Shown piece after piece: positions 22,401 through 34,800 of a DNA stretch of 64,000 nt. The notes beneath the pieces are model-generated. The model was not told the origin of the DNA. It ran no database searches and worked only from the letters and a program-made list of their open reading frames with translations. Each line of letters starts with the position of its first letter. The stretch's first letter is position 1. Origin of the DNA: Symbiodinium natans (taxonomy: Eukaryota; Sar; Dinophyceae; Suessiales; Symbiodiniaceae); contig CAJNDS010002313.1 in assembly GCA_905221605.1 (NCBI GenBank), forward strand, positions 126,001 to 190,000. The letters are read 5' to 3'. A program made the position numbers and the translations under genes.

Positions 22401-25400
22401 AGCTGCAGCCCCCAACAGTCCGCGGAACTCTCACACCATGATCTGAGGCGCAAGAATCAGCAAGTGAACCCAGGTCCGTTCTTCATGCGCCTAAACCCTT
22501 CCAAGCCCTGCAGGCAAACCGCACGGCCAGGTCTGACTCACACAGGAATCCAAATCGCATGAGAAACGAGGCTTTGCCCCATTCGTCTCGACATCCACGT
22601 TGGCTCCTTGCCATTCTCGAGCGGCATGTGGTGGTACTTCATGTCCTGAGCTTGGCGGTTGAGCAGCTCGAGCTCAAGCTTTGGTCTAATGAAGAAGTCT
22701 TGTCGCACATGGCTCCAACATCAGCCCTCTCATCCACACATGCCTGAAGCCGTCCCTAAAGCTCCACAAACCTGCAAACCAAGACCATCCCTGAATCCGT
22801 TGCGCAGCCCCTCTCTGTGCGAGCTTCTCTGGCAGACGCTGGCGCTCATGCAGTGTGCAATTCTGGTTTCGCACCGGGACCCCAGGCATCCAGAAACATT
22901 GGACCGGAAGCATCTCGGCATCGGGTCTTCTTCGGATTCGGAGGTATGCAAGTTCCCCAAACTTACTGGGAATAGACAGCTTTGGCGAACATGATCCTTC
23001 ATTGGCCAAGGGAGTTGCCTCTTGTTCATGACCGCGTTCAGTTCAGTGGTCACGTACTCTCTGTTTCTCTCAACCTCTCAACGTTATGAAGAATACACTC
23101 CGGCTTTCAGGACTGCAAACGCCAGAACCCAAGCTCCTCGCCCACCCAAGTGATCTGAGAAGCCCGATAACATCAGCACCCTGGAAGGCCAACACATCCT
23201 CTGAAAAAAAAGAGCCCCCCCCCCCCCCCAACCCTAATTAAACCCTAAACCCTAAACCCCCCTCCCCCAAGACAAAGAACAGTCTCATCGTCGTCGGCTG
23301 AGTGCACGGACTCTGGAGCCACGCAGACGCCGATTTCTTCTTGGTGTCTTTGGCACGCACCTGCGGCTTGGAGTAGGGGAGAGCGGGCCCCCTTAACCCT
23401 AATTATAAACCCTAAACCCTCAACCCTAAACCCTTCGGGCACTGGGGGGGAAAGAGGTGAAGTGGCGGATTCCGGGGTTCGGCTGAGGGGGGCGCCATGT
23501 CGATGTTGAGAGCAAGCTCTGAACGCTCGCGTCTGCCCGTCTCAAGCCCCATGTAACACTGTCGAAGGCACAGCTGCACTGTACAGCTGCACTGCACAGC
23601 TTGAAAATACAAGTTGGCAACAACTGCATAGAGTTGTGGCCCTCACCACAGCGCTCCGCCACCACATCCTTAAAGGTCTAGGAGCCCTTCACAGAAGAAA
23701 CCGCATCAAGAGGGTTGCCATCCGCTTCATCCACATCACCGGCCTTTGCTAGCAAAGTGGTTGCTGCGGCGAACTCTCTGTACTTTTCATAGAAGTTCAA
23801 GAATCTTGCCTGTCAAAGCACTTCTAACAACAGAAGGACGTGCGGTGGCGCCCTGTCCCCCAACCAGCGACCCACCAAACCCAAGTCTCTCTCTCTTCCG
23901 CAGCCCCTAGCATACGATAAATTCTCCATTGTAGGTATATGTACATTTTCTACATTCTGTGATGTAGGTATGTGTATATATATATATGTATTTGTTTGTA
24001 TTTATTTATTGATTTATTTATCCGGTTTTCTTTTTACCCATACGAAAGCATATATATCAAGTAGAGGAGGGGCAACTCCCACACGGCACCTCGAAGGCTT
24101 TGCGCCAGACATCGCTGAGGCCCATGTTTTGGGCGTGGAGGTGACTGGGCCACGGAGGACGTTTGGGATCATACTGGGATCACTAGGGTTTAGGGCTTAG
24201 GGTTTAGGGTTTTAGGGCTTAGATTTTAGGGTTTAGGGTGTAGGGTGTAGGGTTTAGGGTTTAGGGTTTAGGGTTTTAGGGTTTAGGGTTTAGGGTTTAG
24301 GGTTTAGGGTTTAGGGTTTAGGGTTTGGGGTTTGGGGTTTAGGGTTTAGGGATCATTTGAATTGTTGGGGGTTCTGGGTTGGTCCTTCCCGGGATGCTCA
24401 TGATGTTGGATGTAAGGAGGCAGAGTCTTTGGCTAAGGGCTTGCGGATGTTAGGATCTACTGTGGGAGGACGGAAATATGCTTACTACTCGTGAGGCAAG
24501 GGTAGGGTAGGGGATTCAGACTCGTGAGGACGCGGGGGTGCCAGGTTGCACCGGCCGGACATCTTGAACCTTCAACATAGGATTTGAAGGACCCAAGAAG
24601 TCTCGCCCAACGCTGGACACTCCGCCGGTGCATAAGCCGGGTGTAAACGCACATGCAAGGTTATGCTCTCTGGTTGCTTCGGCTAGGGTTCTCGGCTCAG
24701 GACGCAAGCATCCTTCTAGACCCCACTCAGAGCAAGCACATCTGCGGGTAAGATGCACACCTCAGCAGCGCATCCAGAAAGGACAGCTTGTAACTGTCGC
24801 GAATGACCTCCGGGGGCAGCGAGGGCCGTCCCTCTTCTGAGATCTTTGGAGCTTTTAGGACGGAAGCCCCACAAATCCCAAACAACTCGCCGGCCTCCCC
24901 AAGAATCCCTACAAAACCGGCGCCTCCTCGCTGAAAGGCGCGTCTTTGAGCTGGTCCAGCTCCTGACAAGAAAGCCCTCTCTGGCCAAGAGAGGGAAGTA
25001 GAAGACGGTTTAGGGTTTAGGGTTTAGGGCTTAGGGCTTAGGGCTTAGGGTTTAAGGTTTAGGGTTTAGGGTTTAAACGGTTTAGGGTTTAGGGTTTCCC
25101 CCTGTGAGGCGCAGGGCTTGGGAGGTTGGGAGCACTCTCTCATTCAACAGTGTTCACACCTCACGCTCTGGAAGCTGGGATGATGGCAGGAGGCCCTTTG
25201 CATGCCCTTGGTTGCCTCACACCCGGAGTCCTCCTGGGAGCAGACGCCCGTAGAAGTCAGGAAGCTGGCATCCTCCTTCGGAAGCACAGCCGAGGCTTCC
25301 TGAAGATGAAATATCAAGCACTCCGAATGGCACACAGGGGTCCTGAGCTCCCGCCACCAGGCGTGGATGGATGCAGATGTTTCGAAGCCGAATCTGGGAA

Positions 25401-28400
25401 CAGAGTGTCTTCAGAGCCGGCAGAGGGCTGGGCTGAGATCCTACACAAGCCCCGGTGCTTTGCGGCCGAGGTTAAACCGGGCAGATGGCAGTGACGGTTG
25501 TGGTGTCCTTTGAACTTCTGCTGCGGGGGCAGGTCCCTCTGCACGGATTCTGACAAGTTGGACGAGCCAACCCCCCACGCCCCTGCAAAAGGCTCAGGTG
25601 CAGGCGATCAACTTCTTCAGCGACCGAATGTCTGCAGCAAGGAGGGGCTTTGAATCTTGAAAGGAAAGGGATGAAAAGGCGGAAGGCTTCTGTGCCTTGG
25701 TAGGAGTTCGTTGAGAGCGACAAGGAGTCAGGCGGGGGGGGGAAGCTCGGGCTTGCTGGCGGGGGCAACAATCATCTGCCACCTTCCGAAACCCCTTGGG
25801 TCCACGCCTCTGGCAATCGGTGTGTTCTTAAGGGACAGGATTCGGCGGTACCATTGCGCCTGCCATACTGAGATTCAGCGTTGAAGGCTGAGGGCATCGG
25901 CCAGCTTGGTGAGTAGGAAGTAGGGCAGGGTACATCACAACAATTCGCGCAATGATGTTCACAGGCTGGGCAAGTGATGGTCAGCGCATCTGGCAGGGCA
26001 GATGGGTCACACAATGGCACCTCGAACATGAAGAGTATACGTTGATAATGGTCGGGACCGCTACGATACTTTTCATAGCTGCCAGTTTTCCCCATCCCAT
26101 ACCTGGGTCTGAGCTTTGACTCAGTTTACACATGACGTGATGTGCGTCGCAAGCGAGCTTTCACGCTCGCACTCGTGGACGGGCTGCCCCTTCAGGCAGG
26201 GCCTGTCTGAACTCTGGCATCCTAAACTTAACTAAGCCCCTTCTTGTCGAAAGCCTTGAGAGACTTGAATGAAGCCCCCGAGCTTCTCACGAAACTCGCC
26301 TGGAGTGGAGTCATTGGCAGCCACACGTCGTGGAAAATTTTGGGCGGCAGGAGCAGCACCTGGCAGGCCATACGCCGCACCAAGGATCTCGGAGGGCTTA
26401 CGGCTTTTTATGCCTTGGGGCTTCGCCCAAACCGAAAGCTCCCACAAAGCCGTGGGAGCGCCTCATGAAGGCGCCGCCCCTTATCTCCACAACCCTTTTC
26501 CCCCTTAACGCCCTAGAACCCGGGACCTCCTCCTTCTTCCTCCGCTTCATGCTCAGAGCCTCGGGGCCGGTCCCGAAAAATGCTGTTGGTGCTGGCTGCT
26601 TTATAGGGTTTAAGGGAGGTTCCCTTGGTACTAGAAGTTCTTCTTGGCTTGTTGAAGGCTTCTTTTGCGGCAGTAGCGGCAGCGGTCTCGTGTCCGTACT
26701 CTCACCCCCAGGATGGAGAGAACTTCGGTGATGCTCAACCCCACGGACCGCTGCTACTCTCGGCCGCCGGCCAGAAGCCCACGGATTCTGTCGACCTGGA
26801 AGCTGGTGGAGATTGCACCAACGTGTTCGAAAGCTTGGGAACGATCTTAAGGCTCATGACTGCCGAATCCTACCTTCCCCTTTCTTTCAAGCATCTTCCC
26901 CAATCGAGAGCCTTTTTGGGCACCTTTCACAAAGAGCCGCAACAAACCGGTCTCATACAGTACAGCAGCGTTCCTGTTGAAGTGGAGTCAAGCCCTGCAC
27001 GAAATAAGACTCGCAGGGCGCTTCAAGAAACCAAGGCAACTCTCAAAACTCTTCAATCCCTGCTGGGCCACCACGCCATGACCTCGTTGATGCACGCTTT
27101 GGAGGTCGCGTCGGCCTATTGAACTGTTGGGGTCTTGAGGGTTTCAGAAGCCTCAAGCATCCTAAACATCGCTAAGCTTCAGCTCGGGCACCTCAAACCC
27201 CACGGTTGACATCGCTTGACACGTAGTGTCCAGCTTAGGACAAAACAACAACGGTCTTCTCCGCACTTGACAAGACTCCTGCTTAACCTCTCTAACATCC
27301 CGAACCCCGGACTGGTCAGACATGTGACGATGCTCCTGTTGCGGCTGGTCTACTAAAATTACACAGGCTTGCTAAGGTCCCGGGACACCTGTTTGGCAGA
27401 GATCCAACTCAAGCCCTGAACTTCACACCGACACCGGGCAAGAAACAGTGCCTTGGCGGCCAACTCAGGCAGTTGAATCGCGTTCTCAAAAACCTGGCAC
27501 ACAAAGCGCTTGCATGGGCTGAGGACGTCGAGATACTTCGGCGTGCGCTTTTGACAACTCACGGCCTCGTTGGGCTACATCGTGCTTGTGAAGAATTCAG
27601 AATTCTTGGTCCCTAAGTGTGCGCAGTGGACACTAAACTAAACTGCCCCAAGCCCTCTCTTCGCGAGCTGCAAAAAACCCTGAAATTCTGCGCTGACTTT
27701 TGAGAGCGACGCGACAGCTTTGGTCCACTCTCAAGGCCATCTGCACCTCGGACTGCTTTGCCAGCACGTCCGGCCAGAGGAACTTGAGCAGCGCGTGGAG
27801 CTCTTTCAAGTTGTTCTGACAGGGGGTGTGAGGGGAACACCACTGGGGGTACACCTTGGTACACCCTCGAACTACACATGCCACCTGGCTGCCTGCTCTA
27901 GGGGCTCGGCAGCACTTAAAGCCTACGCCCCCGTGCACCTGGAAGCTTCCAGCACCTTGAAGCCCACTTTAAGCGAACACCCGTAACTCGAAACATGCAC
28001 AATCCTCAACTCAACGACGCAACGACGCCAGTAGCCTGCAGCGGCGTCCCTGTCAGGAGAAAGCGGCTCGCAGACTGTGTCATTTCGAGGGCCTCGGCTG
28101 GAGAAGTGGGCGCACACACCAACAACCAGGACACCGGACACGAACGACCCTTCTGGTGCAGAGCCCCGAGCCCAAACACTCCAGAACCCGGCGACAGTCC
28201 GTAAACCATCCCATCCCACCTTCTACACCATCGACCAGCAGGAAGCCTGAGTGGATACCAGTCCGGCCCGGGCCTCCCGGATCTTGCTGGTGCTGCTCTT
28301 GGCGCGATGCGCCTCACAAAACGAAGGCATCGGCCCTTGAAAAAATGTGCGAAGCCTCGGCTTGACCTTCGCCATGCATTGTAGAGGGGCAGTGAAGGGT

Positions 28401-30718
28401 GCTCCCGTGTGTTCCTATGTGTTCCTATGTGTTCCTCAAGTCTCTCTTTTGGGAGCCCTTCTAGCTTCTGGGCTGCTGCTCTGCTTTGGGACTCTCCTCT
28501 CCTCCTCCCCCTTCCCAAAAAACAGCTGGCTCTCTGCAAATGGAACGAAGTCTGCAAACTGGTGAGCATGGGGGCGTTGAGAGGCTTTTGTGGCTTGAGG
28601 AATGTCTAGGAAGAGGGCTGCCCACAGAAGATCAGCGCCTCGTCCAAGATCACGGCCTTCCAGAAAACCCGGCCGAAGAAGTCCTCCGACACAGGCTTGC
28701 AAGGCATTCTTCTTGTTCTGCAGAACATCCAAGCTTCGCCACAGCCTTCCCTTGAAAATCACCCCCCAAGTGAGTCGGTACCGGGGCCATCGCCCGGCAC
28801 CAAGGACAACTTCAAGGACAGTCCAAGCTAGGCCGAAGTCCAAATGATCAATCCTTTCTTCTCCCTCTGGCTGGGTCCTCAGGGCCTGCAAGATGCGGCA
28901 GAGTCTCGTAGGTCGTGACGATGATGTCCTCAGGCGGCAGGTCAACAGCCCCCGCGACAATCCTTGTGGACAATCACAACTCTCTCAAACGCTCTGTGGC
29001 AGCCACCCTAGCAAACTTGCGACAGCCTCCCCCCGAACACCCGACCAGGCGAGAGACCGAGTCTGACCCCGGCGGGGGGGGGGGGGCGCCTTCATCCCAA
29101 ACCAGATATCATCGTCATCGAGGCTGAAGGATTTCTCCTTCGAGGAGCCACAGACCTGGCATAGAGCCCGTTTGAGGAGTTCGGATGGTTCTCGGAGGCT
29201 TCGGTCCAGGTATTCAGAGAGCTTGGGGGCTTGGAGTTCAGCAGAGCGATCAGCTCGAGGGGCACCCACGGGTGCACGTAGTAGGCCTTCGCAATGGACA
29301 GGTGCGGGACGAACTTCCGTGCCTGCCAGGCACAGCCCTCTTCAATATCCCGCGGAATTCAGAAGGGATGCTCAGGATCATTGACAAGCTTCCCCCCATG
29401 TAAAGCACGAGAACTTAGGAAACGGAACTCCTCCCAGGCCCCGACTTCAGCGCACATGTCCCAACGAAACAGCCAGAAAGAAGATTCTCATGACCCACTT
29501 CGGTTCTCTGCTTCCGGCAAAGAACCCCATGAGTAAGAATGATTGTCGGAACCTCCCAAGTCTGAAAACCCGAAGCCATTCATGTGCGGGAAGGTCCAAA
29601 AACTCCAGAGCGAAAGCCCCAGAAGCCCCCAGACCCGACCGAGAAAGCAAAGAGGGAAGCAGTGGAACTTCCTCCAGGCCTCCCGCAACCAGTTTCCCGC
29701 ACAGCTGAGCGGGACCACTACCAGGGCCGGGCCCGGTATCCTCTCCTTCACCTTCTCTCAGAAAAGGGGGGGGGGGGGGGGGGGGGTACAAAGAGTGGCC
29801 TGCATCTCTTCTAGTCCCCTATGTACCTCTATGAGTCTTTAGGGATGAGGGATTGTATGGGGAACCTAGTTCCCCTAATTCCATCGAAGGTTCACCATGC
29901 TTAAGAGACGGGGGAGAAACTGCTCATACTGACCTTCGTCATAGAAGCATGATTGCTGTGATGACAATTACGGTAGAGGTTTGAAGAGGGCGCGTGAAAG
30001 GTCGCGTGAAAGGTCTTCTCAAGTGGGACAACACCTCTCCCTGAGGGCTCAGATTAGCACCGGCCTCAACTTTCTCTCACTTTGTGGCTTTGGGTTTGGG
30101 GCTTTGGCCAGCTTGCTCCCCCAAATCCCCTCCTGAAAACAGCAAAATCCGGCCCGAAGCAAGAGCTCTTGCCTGGCCTTGAGGTAGCTCAGGAAGCACA
30201 AGGTCATCAATGTCTTCCTGACACACGGCATGACTTCACCGGGATGGGGTCAAGACGGCTGCGGTCCCACGGTTAAAGCTGGGGATGTCATAAACCTCAT
30301 TGACAACTGATGCATCGGGGTTTTCTGGAAGGACTCAGGCTTGAGACTTCTGAACTCTGATGATGTTTACTTCTTCCGTGGTCCCATGAACAAGAAAAGC
30401 CTGCCAACCTTCAACCCCGGAGATTCGGGAGGCACGTTCAGGACTTCCCTGCAGCACAGATAGGAGGGGGGGGGCAGAGGAGGGCAAGGTCTGATGCACT
30501 TATGAAAAATCTTCCGGTGTTCCAGTGGTTGGCCTCGCTTCCTGTACGTTCAAGGTTGGGAGTACATTCTTTTCAAAACCTAAACCCTAAACCCTAAACC
30601 CCTAAACCCTAAACTCACCCTCTACCATACCCTGTTGTCTAGAGAGAGGCCGTAAGCCGGGGCCGGGGCCCGAGGCCCATGTCGTCAGCGAGGATGCCCC
30701 CGCAGCGGTCAAAGAAGC
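17844..30718 (-). CDS. SNF2-family chromatin-remodelling ATPase/helicase, split into many micro-exons (5' end not found)
   Basis: Phase-compatible exons rebuild the helicase core. Lobe 1: 30670-30718 plus 30178-30217 (ILADDMGLGKT, motif I), 29680-29742 (LVVVPLSCAGNW), 29287-29322, 29136-29155, 28890-28962 (DIIVTTYETL), 28639-28695 plus 28274-28312 (ILDEAHR, motif II), 28036-28092 (LLTGTPLQ, motif III), 27747-27815 (NNLKELHALL). Linker: about 26512-26559, 26300-26359 (LLPPK...LTPLQ-like), 24924-24962, 24761-24831. Lobe 2: 21532-21576 (VLIFCQYM), 21183-21227 (RLDG), 20932-20988, 20669-20716 (STRAGGLG), 20433-20474 (NLAAANHVIMFE), 20129-20155 (DWNPHVD), 20021-20059 (AIDRAHRIGQ), 19744-19767, about 19282-19338 (EERML). 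C-terminal exons include 18442-18598, 18324-18395, 18070-18153 and 17844-17957. The protein would slide or remodel nucleosomes or DNA in the nucleus. Subfamily not determined; the core is continuous, without a RING insertion. Confidence 0.88.
18751..19338 (-). other. Additional SNF2-gene exons not fully phased
   Basis: Between the helicase end and exon 18442-18598 there are coding-like pieces: about 18985-19065 (VEQENRIMDDQATLQIK), about 18870-18930 (SLSNSLVELEVLIKWDM), and one starting at 18751 and running to about 18690 (EDHEDAEEQLNADEAASG, highly acidic). They are in the expected order and strand, but the exact donors are ambiguous. Confidence 0.5.
19374..19412 (+). repeat. (TG)n microsatellite
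   Basis: Nearly pure TG dinucleotides in an intron of the SNF2 gene. Confidence 0.95.
19463..19492 (+). repeat. (TA)n microsatellite
   Basis: Pure alternating AT following the TG tract in the same intron. Confidence 0.95.
22602..22640 (-). CDS. Candidate 39-base exon of the SNF2 gene
   Basis: Reads DMKYHHMPLENGK between a CTCAG acceptor and a GA donor (coordinates within a few bases). It lies between the 24761-24831 exon and the lobe 2 exons and may be part of a lineage-specific insertion. Another possible exon nearby (about 22150-22200) reads SNSFQNIDSSAIPQ. Confidence 0.4.
23214..23432 (-). repeat. C-run and CCCTAAA blocks around a possible exon
   Basis: A run of 16 C, then CCCTAAA units (about 23230-23262) and again at 23396-23432. 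The sequence between them has coding-like minus-strand readings (acidic PESVHSADDDE or Lys-rich RAKDTKKKSAS in alternative frames). I could not choose between them. Confidence 0.6.
24097..24151 (-). CDS. Candidate SNF2-gene exon next to a TTTAGGG array
   Basis: Reads HLHAQNMGLSDVWRKAFE. Starting with a single T after a CCCAG acceptor, it fits the phase-2 end of exon 24761-24831. The TTTAGGG array at 24184-24352 lies just upstream of its acceptor in transcript orientation. Confidence 0.45.
24184..24352 (+). repeat. (TTTAGGG)n array
   Basis: About 23 heptamers with scattered variants, inside an intron of the SNF2 gene. Confidence 0.95.
25006..25098 (+). repeat. TTTAGGG-type array, partly degenerate
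   Basis: About a dozen units including TTAGGGC variants. It lies upstream (in transcript sense) of the SNF2 exon 24924-24962. Confidence 0.9.
29766..29786 (+). repeat. Poly(G) tract of 21
   Basis: In transcript sense this is a C-run 24 bases upstream of the acceptor of SNF2 exon 29680-29742. Confidence 0.95.
30574..30616 (-). repeat. CCCTAAA block
   Basis: Five to six units on the plus strand, on the donor side of the SNF2 motif I exon. Confidence 0.9.
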
Positions 30719-30721
30719 CTT

Positions 30722-30743
30722 GGGGGGGGGGGGGGGGGGGGGG
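30722..30743 (+). repeat. Poly(G) tract of 22 abutting a splice acceptor
   Basis: In the transcript this is C22 followed by AAG and then exon 30670-30718, so the homopolymer serves as the pyrimidine tract. Confidence 0.95.
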
Positions 30744-30942
30744 AGCAAAGGCAAACAAGACCCCAAGGATGCTAGAAGGGACCCCTGTTAGAAGTCCTCC
30801 TCCCCTTAAAAGGAGAACCCTACGTGACATAGAGAGAGATCGACAGACAGATGCGCCTTCTTCCCGGCAGTCCCCTAAGAAGCCCACCAGATCCTTCAAC
30901 ATAGCATCCTAGAGTTTAAGACCTTCTCCAAGAAAGAGGTCA

Positions 30943-31038
30943 GGGTTCGGGGTTTAGGGTTTAGGGTTTAGGGTTTAGGTCTTAGGGTTTAGGGCTCAGG
31001 GCTTAGGGCCTTGGGCCTAGGGTTTAGGGTTTAGGGTT
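30943..31038 (+). repeat. TTTAGGG-type array
   Basis: Mixed perfect and variant units, followed by a C-rich (CCCCCCA)n stretch at about 31049-31084 and a short CCCTAAA block at 31113-31140. Confidence 0.9.
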
Positions 31039-31370
31039 CCACGAACATCCCCCCCCCCACCCCCCACCCCCCACCCCCCACCCCAAACCTCTCCTGGATC
31101 CCTGACAAAAGGAACCCTAAACCCTAAACGCTAAACCCTTTTCTTCCTGCAGCCCGGGCACCTTGAATCATCCAGCCAACGCCCTCTGCTTGGTATTTCT
31201 GGCGCGCGAGGCCGTGATAGGGAGAACTGCTGGCCATACATGTCTACAACATGCCGTTTAGATCTACACAGATACAGGTCATGTATAAACACCCAACGAA
31301 GCGCGAAAAAGAAACAGCCGAAAGCAATCCCCCTCCCCACCCCTACCCCCGCCAAGACGAAAAGCACTGC

Positions 31371-31704
31371 CTTGAGGCGGATCCCCTCCGCAAGGACGCT
31401 TTGGTACATCTCAGGGGTGTGGCCTTCAAGGGAAGGCTAAGCGGCCAAGGACTTGAACCTTTGGGCACTGAGCGGGAACTGCCTGGGTCTTCCGGGTTGG
31501 AGACGGGCGGACAGAAATGTCAGGGGAAAGGTGCGGGTAGTGTTTAAGGTTGAACTTTCGGTTTTCCTTGGTAATTATCTCCGGCAAATCTTTGGGAACC
31601 TTCGCCAGAACCCACCATCATCCTGTCGAAAAGACGCTCTGCTGCAGAGGCGCTGTGCGGATCCAGCGTCCGAACGTCTGGAGCCTTTGCAGGGCTCGAA
31701 GCTG
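31371..31704 (-). CDS. Two candidate exons upstream of the SNF2 core
   Basis: Exon about 31645-31704 reads QLRALQRLQTFGRWIRTAP. Exon 31371-31409 reads MYQSVLAEGIRLK after a TGAG acceptor and before an AAG|GC donor. They are on the right strand and side to be N-terminal exons of the SNF2 gene, but the link was not solved. Confidence 0.4.
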
Positions 31705-31746
31705 CTCGAAGCTCGCAATCAGATCAGCTCAGTCGGCTGGATTCAG

Positions 31747-31836
31747 GCTTTAGGCTTTAGGGTTTGGGGTTTAGGGTTTTAGGTTTTAGGGTTTAGGGTT
31801 TAGGGTTTGGGGTTTGGGTTTAGGTTTAGGGTTTAG
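31747..31836 (+). repeat. Degenerate TTTAGGG array
   Basis: About ten units with several TTTGGGG/TTTTAGG variants. Confidence 0.85.
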
Positions 31837-34800
31837 AGAATGCCTGGAAACTCTCAGGCCAGGACCGCTGAGACAGACCCATCACTGTCATCATCCACAA
31901 TCTGCGAAAGACTCAACGCATGGCTCACCCATGGCTCAGCCAGATGGTGGGGAAGGGAAAGGCCCCAAAAACGATCAGGGCGAAACGACCTGTGTCTAGA
32001 CCATAGAAGGGCTAAATGGGCCCCTGCTTTCTGCCACCCCTAGGAGCCCGCTTCAGACCAAAAAAGCCACAACGGGAGAGACAGCGCCGGCCTGAGGTAC
32101 CCTCCTCGAGGACTTTGCCTGGCTTCGGAGAACATCAGACATCCAGAGTCAGACCGTTGCACGGCGTCAGGGCGTTTAGTTGGCTGTCAGAGGCTGAAAG
32201 CTTTAGGATTGCAGGCAAAAGGGGACCAGTCTGGTGTGATAAAGATCGCCGAAGCACGAAGCACCGCAGTTGAAACTCCCCTGCAAAGAAGAAGCCACCC
32301 GCAAAGACAACTGCTTCTTAGCTCCTTCGAGGACATGGGCTTAACGACAAGTTGAGGACCTCAGGAACTGTTCTGAGGCTTCCTTGCAACCGCCTGCAAG
32401 ACATCTTGGGCATAGAAAGAAGGGGGGTGGTGAGGCAGAAATTGCTGACTGTTCGGTATTGGTATGGCTGTGGAGGCCCCCGTTGCTTCCACAAAAGCTC
32501 ACAGGAGGGCCCCCGCCTCGGAGTTCTGAATTCGGCGAAGCGCCGGCCTGGGCACTTGGGAGAGGGCTCGGCGCCGAGGATCGCGAAAGCAGGACAGAAC
32601 CCTGATCCCAGAAACAAAAGGGGGGGACGCCAGTTCAGCAGGCATGTCATCACGGTCATCATGATTCCTTGACCATGCTACTAGTAGATCATCGCCGCCG
32701 TCTGAGGTTGTTTTCCTTGGGCAACAGAAGCTTCCTGACCCTAAAAACTGAGAACTTAACCCCTCGACCCTTTCATGCTGAGAACTCTTGAAAGACCGGA
32801 GTGAAGCCAACGTGTCCTCGACATCGGCACCCAAATCAGAAACTTAAGCTGAAGAACGTGCAGCAGCTGAACGTCGCACCTTGAAGCAAACGGCGCGATG
32901 TCATCAATCGACTGGCAGACAAGGCGCGGGTCCGGCGTGCACCAAAGCTTCAGTGCTCAGAGCTTCTCGGCTAGGACTCGAAACCCCGAAAGCCGAGAGC
33001 CGCCCCCCCCCAAAAAACTCCAGGCTGGTCATCTGATTCCCCTGATCCCAAAGCATCCCTTGAAGCCCAGCAGCGCCTGCAGCTGTCTGTGGTCCCCCCA
33101 AAACAGAAAACCCCGCTGCTTCGAAAGCAAGTCCCACAACCGGAGCCTGTTCAGTCAGATACTGCATTCTCATACGAGCTGAAACGCTCCTTGTACGGGG
33201 AAGCACCGAGAAAACATAACCCGAAGCCTCCAGGCGAGGGCACGTTGAGGATTTGCGGTGTTCAGGCCTGCCTACACACTCGACCCTACCCCAAAGCTGA
33301 CTTTGGGCCCTCGACCTGGAACCTCGGAGCGAGAAGACCCTGCTACCGCGTGGAACGTCCGCACCATGAGACCATGAAAGATGACTCCACACGAGCCCGC
33401 CTTGAGGAATGCCTGGTTCCGGTTGCGCACACTGACCATTGCAATCCTTGCAGGAACTGAAGCGAAGAGCCCCCCATTTCTATCATTTGAGGGGCCTCGG
33501 GCTTCTTGGCTTCTCATCCTTGGTAGCCGCTAGCTTGGTCGGTGCCGCCTGGAGGGAGCCTCAACCTAAAGGTGCCGTGGGCCTTCACTGAGATCGATAT
33601 GCGAGTGGTAGCTTAGCAGCTTAGCAGTTTACACTTGATTCAAGATGATTCAAGGCTTGGAAGCGTGGTCCTCTTGCAGTGCCTCTCCTGCTGCATCATC
33701 AGGACCTCAGAGGCACTTCACGATCATTGGGGTCTGGAAAGTTCGAGTGCAGGAGGCAGCCCTCGGCGGCCACTTGTGAAGGAGCATGTCATGTATCATT
33801 TAACAACCTCCGGCCTTGACCAATGACAGTAGGCCCTGGACACCAAACACCTCAACGCACGGAAACTGAACCTGCAGCCAACCGCACTAAAGCCGGGTGC
33901 GTCCGCACAAGGATCCCCAAACGCCCAAAATCAAGGGAACAACTCTGCATGCAGCTTTCCTTTTCTCTGTCGAGCGGGTCAGGTACAGAGATCTCCTACG
34001 AAATTTGGCGCACTTGCTGTGAACCCGAATCGCCCTTCTGCGTGGTTCTTGCATTTTTGCTTCTCATGCGTGTAAAGAGGGTGAACGGGTCTTGTTGTTG
34101 CCTCGGCTTGAAATGCGGCAACATGCGGCAACTAAGCCTCGCTTGCGACTTCAGACCGTGATGCCCATGCGCTGCGAGGGTAGGAATTGCGGCCTCAGCG
34201 CTGCGAAGAACGTGCATATTCCAACTCTCAGGCCTCCGCACCGCAACACAACATCCAGTGTGTGTGCCGGGAAGTATGCTGGTAGCTGCACCCGCTTAAG
34301 GGTTTTGGGCTGCACTGACCTGATCCCAATCTTGCTGAGTGGTCCTCCCGCTGTTTCCCGGGCCCCGTGCGGTACTCGAGGCACCGGAGACGCACTCCGG
34401 GCGGAGATCTGCAAAGAGACCAGAGCTTTGGACAAGGGCTGCAATGTGCTCGGGAAGCTTCGGTGATGCTTCACCCCCAACTCAGCCCCTCAGAACCCCC
34501 CAATTCGACCTACAGTACTTGACCCAATCTTCAAGGCCGTGCAGTGCCGTGGACGCCGTTTGGGCGCCTGGGGGAAGCGACCGGCTTGGTCGAGCTTCAT
34601 GAGACCTCGGTCGAGGAGTCTTTTGGGGTGCTGTTCGAGGCCACCCGTGCCCTCGTAAGCTCGTGACAGTCGCATGTGCTTGCAAAACTGAACAGACACC
34701 CCATCGCAGCCCGAGCAGCTCAGCAGCTCCTTGTGCCGCGCTGCCGCACTGCCGCCGAGGGCCAGTGCACAGCCTGAATGTGCCGCAGAGCTTGCGGGGT

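Noticed and set aside
26625-27122. Plus-strand ORF of 165 codons with protein-like composition
   Set aside because: It lies within an intron span of the minus-strand SNF2 gene and has no motif or splice evidence. A long open frame can arise by chance in GC-rich DNA.
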